A stretch of 13,942 bases of DNA, taken from the NCBI GenBank assembly GCA_029883045.1, contig JAOUJU010000019.1, forward strand, positions 1 to 13,942, written 5' to 3'. This stretch comes from Rhodospirillaceae bacterium. GTDB taxonomy: Bacteria; Pseudomonadota; Alphaproteobacteria; Rhodospirillales; Magnetovibrionaceae. Below, piece by piece: positions 1 to 6,699 of the stretch. Numbering within the stretch: position 1 is the first letter of the stretch; every line of letters begins with the position of its first letter. The position numbers and the translations under genes were made by a program. The notes under the pieces are model-generated. The model did no database searches and was not told the origin of the DNA. It was given only the letters and a program-made list of their open reading frames with translations.

Positions 1-353
1 ACAACAACGGAAATTATTGAAAGCACTACGCCAAATACTAGTGCTTGATTTGGCTCAACCTTGCCAGCGGGGATGGGGCGCCTTTGGGTGCGTTCCATGT
101 GTTGATCAATGTCGCGGTCATACCACATATTAATTGCGCCCGATGCGCCCGCACCAATGGCTATACACGAAATTGCGATAAAGCCTTTCCAAAATGAAAT
201 ATGTTCAGGCGCCAAGAACATTCCGGTAAATGCAGTGAAAACCACTAACGACATTACGCGTGGTTTTAGCAAGGCGGCGTAGTCGGCAACGTGGAATCGA
301 TAAGATTCCCCATTATTGCTGTCTTGGTTTTGCTTGGTAGTTGTTTCGGCCAC
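1..353 (-). CDS. ctaB: Protoheme IX farnesyltransferase (heme O synthase), 3' end cut by window edge
   Basis: Transfers a farnesyl group to heme B to make heme O, the precursor of the heme A used by the oxidase encoded upstream; an inner-membrane UbiA-family prenyltransferase. I translated the open frame by hand: after a soluble N-terminus comes the TM1 region (LLKPRVMSLVVFTAFTGMF) and then the diagnostic prenyl-diphosphate/Mg motif NMWYDRDID followed by M.RT..RPIPAG. About 117 residues are visible of the usual 290-320; the rest lies left of position 1. The start is a GTG at 353: an in-frame TAG lies two codons upstream, the only in-frame ATGs are deep inside TM1, and an AAAGGA Shine-Dalgarno lies about 10 bases upstream. 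It is the last visible gene of the maturation half of the oxidase cluster, 46 bases after the preceding gene. Family assignment is firm. Confidence 0.93.
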   Translation of the reverse strand, partial: MAETTTKQNQDSNNGESYRFHVADYAALLKPRVMSLVVFTAFTGMFLAPEHISFWKGFIAISCIAIGAGASGAINMWYDRDIDQHMERTQRRPIPAGKVEPNQALVFGVVLSIISVV

Positions 354-399
354 GGGCTGCTAATCCTTTGGTTTTTTTAATCGGGTATACAGTTCGATT

Positions 400-1842
400 T
401 TATACCATGGTTTCTTTACTTGAACTTGGTTTTTTCAGCAATGCTGTGGCCACAATCCACACAAAAAAAGCACCGCCAATTACGGCCAAAAGGCCGCCAC
501 CGCCATTAAGCCCCATGCCTATTTTTGCGCCAATGGAACTTAGGCCCTGTTCTGCCCCAGCTACCTTACGCGCCGTGCCATGGCCACCTGCGATAAAAAG
601 ACCGATTGCGGCAATTCCTTGGCCGATAAAAAACATCCACACCGTGGCAAAAGCCAGTTTTCGTTGGGCGACTTGTCGCCTTATGAGGGGTAGGAAAATA
701 CTGAAATAAAGGCCGATAAAAGCCAGCGTTACACCTGCTATCATGGCGTGATAGTGCCCTGGTGTGCGGGTATCATGGCCGTCAACAAATAGGCCCATAA
801 TCCCACCCATACCAAATACAATGGGGCTAAGGGTAACGGCAAGAACGCCTGGATTGTGCCATGGTTTGAATCCGGATTTTATCAATCCGGGTAGCGCCAT
901 AAACGCCACCAGCGCCACTGGCAGGGTAGCAAAAGCAAAAATATATTGAAGGTCGCTAAATGCTTGCAACCAACCGGCGCTGAAGCTTTCCCATATAATG
1001 AAAAACAGTGGTGTAATAAATACGCCCAAGGCCAAAACACCAATGCATGCCACAACCACCATGGGGTTAAACGGTGCGCGGCCATAAACTGCGGCACCAA
1101 CCGCAAACCATGCACCGATTGTAATGGCGACGTTTACAAATTGCATGACGTGACCGCCGGCCCAGAAAAGTTCTTCGTTGTATTGGTGGTCAGGCGGGCC
1201 ATCGGGACTGCCCAGTTGTGTCCATGCAATCATTACGTAGGCAAAAGCAAACAGGTAAAAAACCGATGCACCAACACCTGAAAGAGTTAAAATATCTAAT
1301 CCCATTCCGTGTTTTTTTGGACGATTTTTTTTACGTATGGGGAAATTAAGTATTACCCGAAACGCCATTAACGCCATGGCAATACCCAGCGCCATTAACG
1401 CCATATAATAAAGCGGATCAGTTATTACCGGAACGTAATTATTTAACATTGGTTGGCCACGGTTCATCCACGCCGGAACAAACAAAAATACAAATGCAAC
1501 TATGGTCAGACGGTATGCCCCATATGCGAATGTAGGAAACTTTGGCCGTCCATTACCAAGACGCGCCGCAGTAATATGGGCAACGGCGGCAAAGACAGAA
1601 AGGAAAAAAACCACAAAGGAAAATACAACGTGGACAACCAGACCTTTTTTGAAAAAATCCAGCGGCCATGGAAAAATATCTTGTATGCCGGGTATTCGGG
1701 AAAACGCCAATAAAAGAGCAAATGCCCCAGCAATGGCAATGGCCGATATGCCCAGTACTATCCATTGGTAAAGCCCTTTGCGCACACTGTAATCGTCAAG
1801 CGCAGGCGATAGTCTTTCCATTAGCGGTGTCATGGGCTTCAT
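400..1842 (-). CDS. Heme-copper-oxidase subunit I-like membrane protein lacking the CuB His-His pair
   Basis: 480 residues with about 12 hydrophobic segments, the topology of heme-copper oxidase subunit I. His71 sits in TM2 (low-spin heme ligand position), His231 in TM6 (GGHVMQF) and the GHYH motif (His363/His365) in TM10, matching the heme ligand layout of the superfamily. The tandem His-His expected near the end of TM7 is missing: residues about 270-285 read LALGVFITPLFFIIW. The TM6 HPxVY motif with its cross-linked Tyr is also absent. From memory, related proteins (NNYVPV, FWxGGH, PAHYH, RKxAGAxQG) are often annotated as cbb3-type subunit I and sit beside oxidase genes; no function is established to my knowledge. 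No partner subunit is encoded nearby, and it lies between DUF420 and ctaB. It may therefore be a heme-binding assembly or sensor protein rather than an oxygen reductase; this is inference. AGGGA about 11 bases upstream supports this ATG. Confidence 0.75.
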   Translation of the reverse strand: MKPMTPLMERLSPALDDYSVRKGLYQWIVLGISAIAIAGAFALLLAFSRIPGIQDIFPWPLDFFKKGLVVHVVFSFVVFFLSVFAAVAHITAARLGNGRPKFPTFAYGAYRLTIVAFVFLFVPAWMNRGQPMLNNYVPVITDPLYYMALMALGIAMALMAFRVILNFPIRKKNRPKKHGMGLDILTLSGVGASVFYLFAFAYVMIAWTQLGSPDGPPDHQYNEELFWAGGHVMQFVNVAITIGAWFAVGAAVYGRAPFNPMVVVACIGVLALGVFITPLFFIIWESFSAGWLQAFSDLQYIFAFATLPVALVAFMALPGLIKSGFKPWHNPGVLAVTLSPIVFGMGGIMGLFVDGHDTRTPGHYHAMIAGVTLAFIGLYFSIFLPLIRRQVAQRKLAFATVWMFFIGQGIAAIGLFIAGGHGTARKVAGAEQGLSSIGAKIGMGLNGGGGLLAVIGGAFFVWIVATALLKKPSSSKETMV

Positions 1843-1850
1843 AATTTATA

Positions 1851-2300
1851 TTATCCCTGGTAGGGCCAGATATGAAATGACATTAAATAAACAATCGTTC
1901 CGGAAAATGCCACGAAGGTCCAAAGCGGCCAGGTAATGGCAACAATTTTTTTATGTTTTTCACGCATAAGCGCATCACCGCTGTGCGCCTTGATACCGCG
2001 AACCGCGGCAATTGGTACCAATGGAACAATAAGCGCCGCGCCAATCACATGAATTATCAGCAAGGTGAAATAAACCGACCTGATAATTCCTTCGCCACCA
2101 AATTTGGCTAATTGTGAATTGAAATGATAAGTCAGGTAAAATCCCAAAAATAGTGCCGATAAAGAAAACGCAACCATCATCGCTTTTTTGTGGGCATTTT
2201 CATTACCTGCTTTTGCAAAATATCTAGCAGCCAATAGCACAACTACCGTTATGGCATTGATGACCGCATTTATGTGGGGGATGGTGCCCAATTCAATCAT
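1851..2300 (-). CDS. DUF420 membrane protein (CtaM-like oxidase maturation factor)
   Basis: 149 residues with four hydrophobic segments (about 12-28, 40-58, 75-100, 118-142). Scattered conserved-looking histidines (His9, His37, His59, His84, His116) and the final-helix region KHKKIVAITWPLW match the DUF420 family. A DUF420 protein of Staphylococcus aureus, CtaM, is needed for activity of an aa3-type terminal oxidase after heme A synthesis. The position here, between the subunit I gene and ctaB, fits a similar role in heme or copper insertion. It starts 21 bases after the 55-residue membrane protein and ends 8 bases before the next gene, so the three are almost certainly co-transcribed. The ribosome binding site is weak (CGGAA), which suggests translational coupling. 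Family call is good; exact function is inferred. Confidence 0.82.
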   Translation of the reverse strand: MIELGTIPHINAVINAITVVVLLAARYFAKAGNENAHKKAMMVAFSLSALFLGFYLTYHFNSQLAKFGGEGIIRSVYFTLLIIHVIGAALIVPLVPIAAVRGIKAHSGDALMREKHKKIVAITWPLWTFVAFSGTIVYLMSFHIWPYQG

Positions 2301-2321
2301 TAATACAAATTCCGAATTTTC

Positions 2322-2489
2322 TCAGGGGCCATAATGGACAATTTTATAATAAGTGCCGATGTACATGGTCAGTACAACAACCAATAATAATAAGGTGAAA
2401 AAAATTTTTCTTCCGCTTAGGCTTATACCCCGGTTTTTATTGCCGCTGTCTTGCGGGTTGTCTATCGGTTCGTTTTTTTGATCTTCCAT
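2322..2489 (-). CDS. Small single-pass membrane protein of the oxidase cluster (55 aa)
   Basis: A short protein with a charged, Asn/Asp-rich N-terminus (about 28 residues), one membrane helix (IFFTLLLLVVVLTMYIGTYY, about 30-49) and a short tail ending YGP. An upstream in-frame ATG at 2510 would add seven residues. I prefer the ATG at 2489 because an AAGGGAGGGA Shine-Dalgarno lies 3 bases before it and would itself be coding if the first ATG were used. It is the first gene after the terminator and likely promoter that follow ctaD. Small one-helix proteins at this spot (the cytochrome oxidase small assembly protein of some proteobacteria, or subunit IV-like peptides) are plausible counterparts, but I see no sequence match that decides it. 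The tail probably lies in the periplasm by the positive-inside rule (SGRK precedes the helix). Confidence 0.7.
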   Translation of the reverse strand: MEDQKNEPIDNPQDSGNKNRGISLSGRKIFFTLLLLVVVLTMYIGTYYKIVHYGP

Positions 2490-2497
2490 CGGTCCCT

Positions 2498-2555
2498 CCC
2501 TTGGGCCCATTTTTGGGTGATGTATTTTGTGTTTGATGTATAACCCTTGGGCCCA
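2498..2555. repeat. 12-bp direct repeat in the leader of the small membrane protein gene
   Basis: CCCTTGGGCCCA occurs at 2498-2509 and again at 2544-2555. Read on the minus strand, one copy lies in the spacer of the candidate promoter and the other overlaps the Shine-Dalgarno of the 55-residue protein. It contains the palindrome GGGCCC. Two copies placed like this could be an operator or a duplication scar. Confidence 0.55.
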
Positions 2556-2565
2556 GCTTAGGCAA
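2537..2565 (-). promoter_or_regulatory. Candidate sigma-70 promoter for the maturation genes
   Basis: On the minus strand TTGCCT (2565-2560), a 17-base spacer and TATACA (2542-2537) give 4/6 matches to each consensus hexamer at optimal spacing. It sits directly downstream of the terminator after ctaD and about 50 bases before the start of the 55-residue protein. An inverted repeat GGCCTA-GATT-TAGGCC (2571-2586) lies just upstream of the -35 box. The placement is convincing; the hexamers are only moderately good. Confidence 0.5.
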
Positions 2566-2601
2566 GGAAAGGCCTAGATTTAGGCCAATAAAAAAGCCAA
2601 C

Positions 2602-2633
2602 AAAAAGCGGGGATCGTTTCCGATCCCCGCTTT
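2602..2633 (-). terminator. Intrinsic terminator after ctaD
   Basis: On the minus strand, 28 bases after the ctaD stop, there is a perfect 13-bp stem (AAAGCGGGGATCG, 2633-2621 and 2616-2604 pairing) closed by a GAAA tetraloop on the opposite reading, followed by TTTTTG and, a little further on, a second run of T (TTTTTT). This is a textbook rho-independent terminator. It separates the oxidase structural genes from the maturation genes, either ending the transcript or reducing read-through to them. Confidence 0.9.
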
Positions 2634-2661
2634 CAGCGATATTTGTTTGAAAACTTAACCC

Positions 2662-4272
2662 TTATTTACTGTAGTTATAAGGTGACCAGTTTTCATCCAC
2701 TACAACATCATCAATGAAGTTGCCCGGTCCCGGAGGGGACTGAGTGTGGGTCCATTCCAAGGACTGTGAGTTCCAAGGATTAAGCGGTGCTTTTTTGCCT
2801 GCTACTGCAGAGTAGATAAAGTTACCAAACTGCAAAAGCATTCCAAAACCAACTATGAACGCACCATAGGTGGCAATGTGATGATAGCTCTCGAATTGTG
2901 GGAACATTTGATAATCCCAATAACGACGAGGCATGCCTTCAACACCGATGATGAACAGTGGCCAGAAGGTCACGTTAACACCGATGAAGTTGCACCAGAA
3001 GCTAAGTGTAGCAACTGCACCATCAGCATAACGACCGGTCATTTTTGGGAACCAGTAGTAAATGCCACCAAACAAGGCAAATGCCGAGAACAATGCCATG
3101 ATGAAATGGAAATGCGCGTGCACATAAGACGTTTCCGAAAGGTGAAGCGTCAGTGACGGCAATGCCAATGGAATACCGGTCAAGCCACCCAAAAGAATTA
3201 GGTAGAGACAAGAAACGGCATACATCATTGCAGTGTTATAGGTGATAGCTGCTTTCCAAAGCGTTCCCCACATGGAAAGGGTGAGGATACCAACCGGAAC
3301 CGAAATAAGCAGGGTCGTGACCATGTGGCCAAGACGAAGCCAATCTGGCATGCCGGTTACATAAAGGTGATGGATCCACACGATGCCAGCAATACCGACG
3401 ATACCCCAGATACCACCATAAACAGCGGCCTTGTAGTTAAAGACCGCGTTTTTGCCCATGGTTGAAAGGATTTCAAACAGAATGCCAACAGCTGGTAAGA
3501 AAATAACGTAAACAGCTGGATGCGAGTAAAACCAGAAAAGGTTTTGATACAGCAATACGTCACCACCAGCACTTGGATCGTAAAAATGGGTGCCAAGGTA
3601 TTTGTCAAACAGCAACAAGGTCACAGCGGCGGCAAGCACCGGAATGAAAATAAGCTGTAGAACAAATGCGGCAACTGTGGTCCAGGTGAACATGTTCAAC
3701 TGGTTCCAGCCCATGCCCGGTGCCCGCATGTAAATAACGGTCACTAGGAAGTTAACCGCACCAAGAATGGACGAGAAGCCCAGCAGGTGAACGGTAAACA
3801 CATAAAACGATGTGTTACCAGCCGTGGTAATGGAATACGGCGGATAACCGGTCCACATGATATCCGGAGCATCCGGAATAACAAACGACAGCAAAGCTAG
3901 AACGATGGCGAAATAGAACAACCATACGCTAAAGGCATTGATGCGCGGGAATGCCACGTCCCTGGCACCGATCATCAGTGGCAGGAAATAGTTTGCGGCA
4001 AAGCCCGTAAGGCCCGGAATAAGGAACGCCAAAATCATTGCGGCCCCGTGAAAATAAAGGAAGCCGTTGTATTGGGTTCCCGACGTGATGTACTGCATGC
4101 CTACGTTCATCTGTTCTAGACGAATGATAAGCGCCATCAGCCCAGCAACGCCAAACGCCGCCATTGAGCCAACAAGATACAAAACACCAATACGCTTGTG
4201 GTCGGTGGTAAATAACCACTCCTTCCAAGCTGGTGTCGCAGCGTGTCCTGCGGTTGCACTAGGTGTATTCAT
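2662..4272 (-). CDS. ctaD: Cytochrome c oxidase subunit I, A2-type (YSHP motif)
   Basis: Catalytic subunit that reduces O2 to water at the heme a3-CuB site and pumps protons. Visible ligands among about 12 helices: His75 (heme a, TM2), His251, His301 and His302 (CuB), His387 (heme a3), His389 (heme a), and Tyr255 of HPAVY, the cross-linked Tyr. The D-channel entry Asp105 (GARDVAFPR) and Asn112 are kept. The D-channel Glu of A1 oxidases (HPEVY) is Ala253, with Tyr249-Ser250 before the His: the YSHP signature of A2-type enzymes. By my alignment, the K-channel Lys of A1 oxidases (FKTPM) is Asn346 (YNTAM), and the His-Asp pair near the Mg site (HDTYYV) is Ser379-Glu380 (SETSYV). 536 residues is a normal length. 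AAGGAG precedes the ATG. ctaC lies 34 bases upstream and a terminator follows. Confidence 0.95.
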   Translation of the reverse strand: MNTPSATAGHAATPAWKEWLFTTDHKRIGVLYLVGSMAAFGVAGLMALIIRLEQMNVGMQYITSGTQYNGFLYFHGAAMILAFLIPGLTGFAANYFLPLMIGARDVAFPRINAFSVWLFYFAIVLALLSFVIPDAPDIMWTGYPPYSITTAGNTSFYVFTVHLLGFSSILGAVNFLVTVIYMRAPGMGWNQLNMFTWTTVAAFVLQLIFIPVLAAAVTLLLFDKYLGTHFYDPSAGGDVLLYQNLFWFYSHPAVYVIFLPAVGILFEILSTMGKNAVFNYKAAVYGGIWGIVGIAGIVWIHHLYVTGMPDWLRLGHMVTTLLISVPVGILTLSMWGTLWKAAITYNTAMMYAVSCLYLILLGGLTGIPLALPSLTLHLSETSYVHAHFHFIMALFSAFALFGGIYYWFPKMTGRYADGAVATLSFWCNFIGVNVTFWPLFIIGVEGMPRRYWDYQMFPQFESYHHIATYGAFIVGFGMLLQFGNFIYSAVAGKKAPLNPWNSQSLEWTHTQSPPGPGNFIDDVVVDENWSPYNYSK

Positions 4273-4306
4273 TTTACTTTTCTCCTTCTAAGCTCGACAC
4301 CAAACC

Positions 4307-5068
4307 TTAGCGTGATGCTATCCCTTGAGATGTTTGTTGCTCTGTCCAACTTGTACGCCATTCACCAATATCAAACGTTGGGTCATCAGCGCTTGCGCTT
4401 AGCCAAGCATCAAATTCTTCTTGCGGTACGGCACGAACCGAAGTCCACATGTTTGAATGATCTGCTCCGCAATATTCAGCGCACTGAACAAAGGATTCAT
4501 TTGCTTCAGCTGGGTTAATCCAGATGTAAGTAATGCGACCAGGCATGACGTCTTCTTTTACGCGGTAGTAGGGCAGACCGAAGTCATGAATAACGTCTTC
4601 GGATGTCATGCGTAGAACAACTGGCTGGCCAACAGGCACAACCAGATCTTCTGTTACGGTGCCATCTTCGTATTCAAATTCCCAGTACCACTGGTAACCG
4701 GTGACTTTTACTTCCATGGCATTTTCTGGAACACGACGATATTCGTTCCAGACAGTCCAGCCATTAGCGGCAAGAAAAAAGTCATCAGCCATGAAAATGG
4801 CAGCCGGAATAAGAACCCAAGAAATTGCCTGCACCGCGCTAAGTGGTTTGGCAGTGCCAACCTGATCCGGGCTTTTGGCCTTGAACTTAAAAAGCATATA
4901 AATAGCAGCGGCACCAAAGATGCCCCCGATTACATACAAATCAATCATCACCTCTGCCCAGAGATGTTCCCAAGATTCAGGCGGATTTGCCAGAGCACCC
5001 TCTGCCGATGCCTGAGTGGCTAGCAACACGGTTGCCGCCATAGTTAAAGTAGCTGTTAATAATCTCAT
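4307..5068 (-). CDS. ctaC: Cytochrome c oxidase subunit II with CuA site
   Basis: Accepts electrons from cytochrome c through a binuclear CuA centre in the periplasm and passes them to heme a. A signal peptide (about 1-22, ending ASA) is followed by two membrane helices (about 44-60 and 79-101) and a cupredoxin domain. All CuA ligands are visible: His161, then CAEYCGADHSNM giving Cys196, Glu198, Cys200, His204 and Met207. The aromatic patch GYQWYWEFEY for electron entry is intact. There is no fused cytochrome c domain, unlike caa3-type A2 oxidases, so a separate cytochrome c must donate. In TM2 the A1 K-channel entry Glu appears to be Gln80, and the helix holds an unusual Asp95-Asp96 pair. 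The start overlaps the SCO stop by ATGA, with GGGAGGT placed 6-7 bases before it, so translation is likely coupled to the SCO gene. Confidence 0.94.
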   Translation of the reverse strand: MRLLTATLTMAATVLLATQASAEGALANPPESWEHLWAEVMIDLYVIGGIFGAAAIYMLFKFKAKSPDQVGTAKPLSAVQAISWVLIPAAIFMADDFFLAANGWTVWNEYRRVPENAMEVKVTGYQWYWEFEYEDGTVTEDLVVPVGQPVVLRMTSEDVIHDFGLPYYRVKEDVMPGRITYIWINPAEANESFVQCAEYCGADHSNMWTSVRAVPQEEFDAWLSASADDPTFDIGEWRTSWTEQQTSQGIASR

Positions 5069-5901
5069 GAATGGACCTCCCTCATTCTCCTCCGCCGGCG
5101 AAATACCAAGACGGATACAGCAAATGACGTGACCCCAAGGGTCAACGAACCAGCGCCAACAAACATAGGAATGTTGTAAGTATATTTACCTTCCTTGTAG
5201 TTGTAGCTGTAACAAAGACTTACGGCGTAATCGATGATCTCACTGGGCCTGAAATTACCCCCCTTAGCATCGAGTACTGCAAGTTTTACGTCTTTAGAGC
5301 CCGAACTAAGGGCATAAAGAACACGCGCCAGACGACCTTCATTGGGCGTCAGGAACATAAAAGCCCCGGGATGGAAAAATGCTCGATCCTGGGGTGACCA
5401 AAAAAATGTAAAACCAATATTATCAGTAAATAGTTTTATATCGTCCGGATTTTTGAACGTGCCAAAGGTCCATCCTTTTTCCATTACTTCAGGCATTTTT
5501 AGATTTTTCTTGAAGATATTAAGGGTTTCAGAGTTATCGTTTTTATCAAACGACAAGGTAACGATGTTAAAATCCTTACCCGGGCTCATGTCCTTTATGT
5601 CTTCGAGTTGTGCCTTTAGATCCTGATTAATGATGGAACAACTTCCATCACAGGTGAAATAAGAAAGAACCAAAACTGTTGGCCTGTCTAGCTTTTGTGC
5701 AAGGGTAAATTCCTTGCCCGCAGCATCAACCAAAGGCAAGTCGGCCAAGACTTTCTTGCCTAAAAATTTGGTTTCATCAATCTGGAAAACAGCTGGGTCA
5801 ATGTCAGAAACCGGAACAGGACCGCCGTACTGGGCCGCTGCCGGTGTGGCAACAGCCCAGATGAGGAGGGAACCTACTATTACGGTTTTTATAAATGACA
5901 T
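5065..5901 (-). CDS. SCO1/SenC-family copper chaperone with C-terminal membrane anchor
   Basis: A thioredoxin-fold protein of the SCO family, which delivers copper to, or reduces the cysteines of, the CuA site of subunit II. The copper-binding set is complete: Cys84 and Cys88 in FTCDGSC and His177 in FFHPGAF (numbered from the chosen ATG). The N-terminus is a cleavable-looking signal peptide (about 1-23, ATPAAA), and a second hydrophobic helix lies near the C-terminus (about 245-267), followed by RRRRR. The domain would thus be held in the periplasm by a C-terminal anchor, unlike the usual N-terminal anchor. A TTG at 5913 could add four residues, but AAGG would lie directly on it; the ATG at 5901, 12 bases after AAGG, is preferred. 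It sits between ctaE and ctaC and overlaps ctaC by 4 bases, fitting a role in CuA assembly. Confidence 0.9.
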   Translation of the reverse strand: MSFIKTVIVGSLLIWAVATPAAAQYGGPVPVSDIDPAVFQIDETKFLGKKVLADLPLVDAAGKEFTLAQKLDRPTVLVLSYFTCDGSCSIINQDLKAQLEDIKDMSPGKDFNIVTLSFDKNDNSETLNIFKKNLKMPEVMEKGWTFGTFKNPDDIKLFTDNIGFTFFWSPQDRAFFHPGAFMFLTPNEGRLARVLYALSSGSKDVKLAVLDAKGGNFRPSEIIDYAVSLCYSYNYKEGKYTYNIPMFVGAGSLTLGVTSFAVSVLVFRRRRRMREVHS

Positions 5902-5928
5902 TGAATTAACCAACCTTAATTCCGCGCC

Positions 5929-6699
5929 CTACCAGAAATACAACTGGGAAGCGACGAAGAACCAGATGATGTCAACAAAGTGCCAGTAAACAGAAGCACA
6001 CGTTACAAACGCTTTATTTGTGCGACCGCCCAACGATGGGATTAGCACTGCTATAAACACCGCAAGACCGATGAACACATGCGAAGCATGGAAACCGGTA
6101 ATTGAATAAAACGCAGTGGAATAGATGTTTGTAGACGGAACAAAATCTAGATGGATTAGGTGGTTGTATTCATACATGGACAAGCCAAGGAACAAAGTAC
6201 CTAAAACAATAGTGATTATAAGCCATTTGTTAAAACCAGAACGATCACCGTGTTCAAGCTTTTCTTCACCTATATGAATGGTGAATGAAGATGTAACAAG
6301 GATTACCGTCATAACCAACGGGATAATCTTGCTGATTTCCGGTGTTCCTTCAGGTGGCCATGATGTAACGCCAAGGCGCATCATCCAGTAGCTGGCAAAC
6401 AGCGAAAGGAAGATGAAAATTTCTGAAACGATAAATATCGGAAGACCGATGGTCGATACGTTGGCAATAAGTGGTACCTGTGTAAGGCCTTCGTCTACCC
6501 ATTTGGCTACGCCTGCGAGTACCAAAACAACACCAAGACCGCCTGCAATAGCAGTAGCCATGGAATTATCATAAACGAAGAAGGCAGCAAAAGTGATAGG
6601 CAGAAGAAAAAAAGTTCCTGCAACTACGGCCATTGGTGCCCAGCTCCACTCCCAGTGATGAGCGTGTGCATGCGCGGATGCGTGTGCGTCTGTTGTCAT
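5929..6699 (-). CDS. ctaE: Cytochrome c oxidase subunit III
   Basis: A seven-helix, metal-free core subunit that stabilises the oxidase and supports proton uptake into the D-channel. 256 residues, close to the usual 260-290. A short His-rich cytoplasmic N-terminus (six His among the first 15 residues) precedes helices beginning near residue 22. Diagnostic blocks are FIVSEIFIFLSLFASYWMM with the conserved Glu93, FYSITGFHASHVFIGL (His204, His207) and VYWHFVDIIWFFV (His240). GGGGAGGG lies just before the ATG. It is the first gene of the operon, which is less common than ctaE being last. The long leader upstream holds an FNR/FixK-type box. The SCO gene begins 27 bases after its stop. Confidence 0.93.
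   Translation of the reverse strand: MTTDAHASAHAHAHHWEWSWAPMAVVAGTFFLLPITFAAFFVYDNSMATAIAGGLGVVLVLAGVAKWVDEGLTQVPLIANVSTIGLPIFIVSEIFIFLSLFASYWMMRLGVTSWPPEGTPEISKIIPLVMTVILVTSSFTIHIGEEKLEHGDRSGFNKWLIITIVLGTLFLGLSMYEYNHLIHLDFVPSTNIYSTAFYSITGFHASHVFIGLAVFIAVLIPSLGGRTNKAFVTCASVYWHFVDIIWFFVASQLYFW

Noticed and set aside
2571..2586. GGCCTA-GATT-TAGGCC inverted repeat as a second terminator
   Set aside because: A six-base-pair stem just upstream of the candidate -35 box; on the minus strand it is not followed by a T-run, so it is more likely incidental or an operator.
2878..3156. Plus-strand and other alternative-frame open frames within the oxidase, SpoIIE and MCE genes
   Set aside because: They lie wholly within strongly supported genes in other frames, show no domain or signal features, and have no placed ribosome binding sites.
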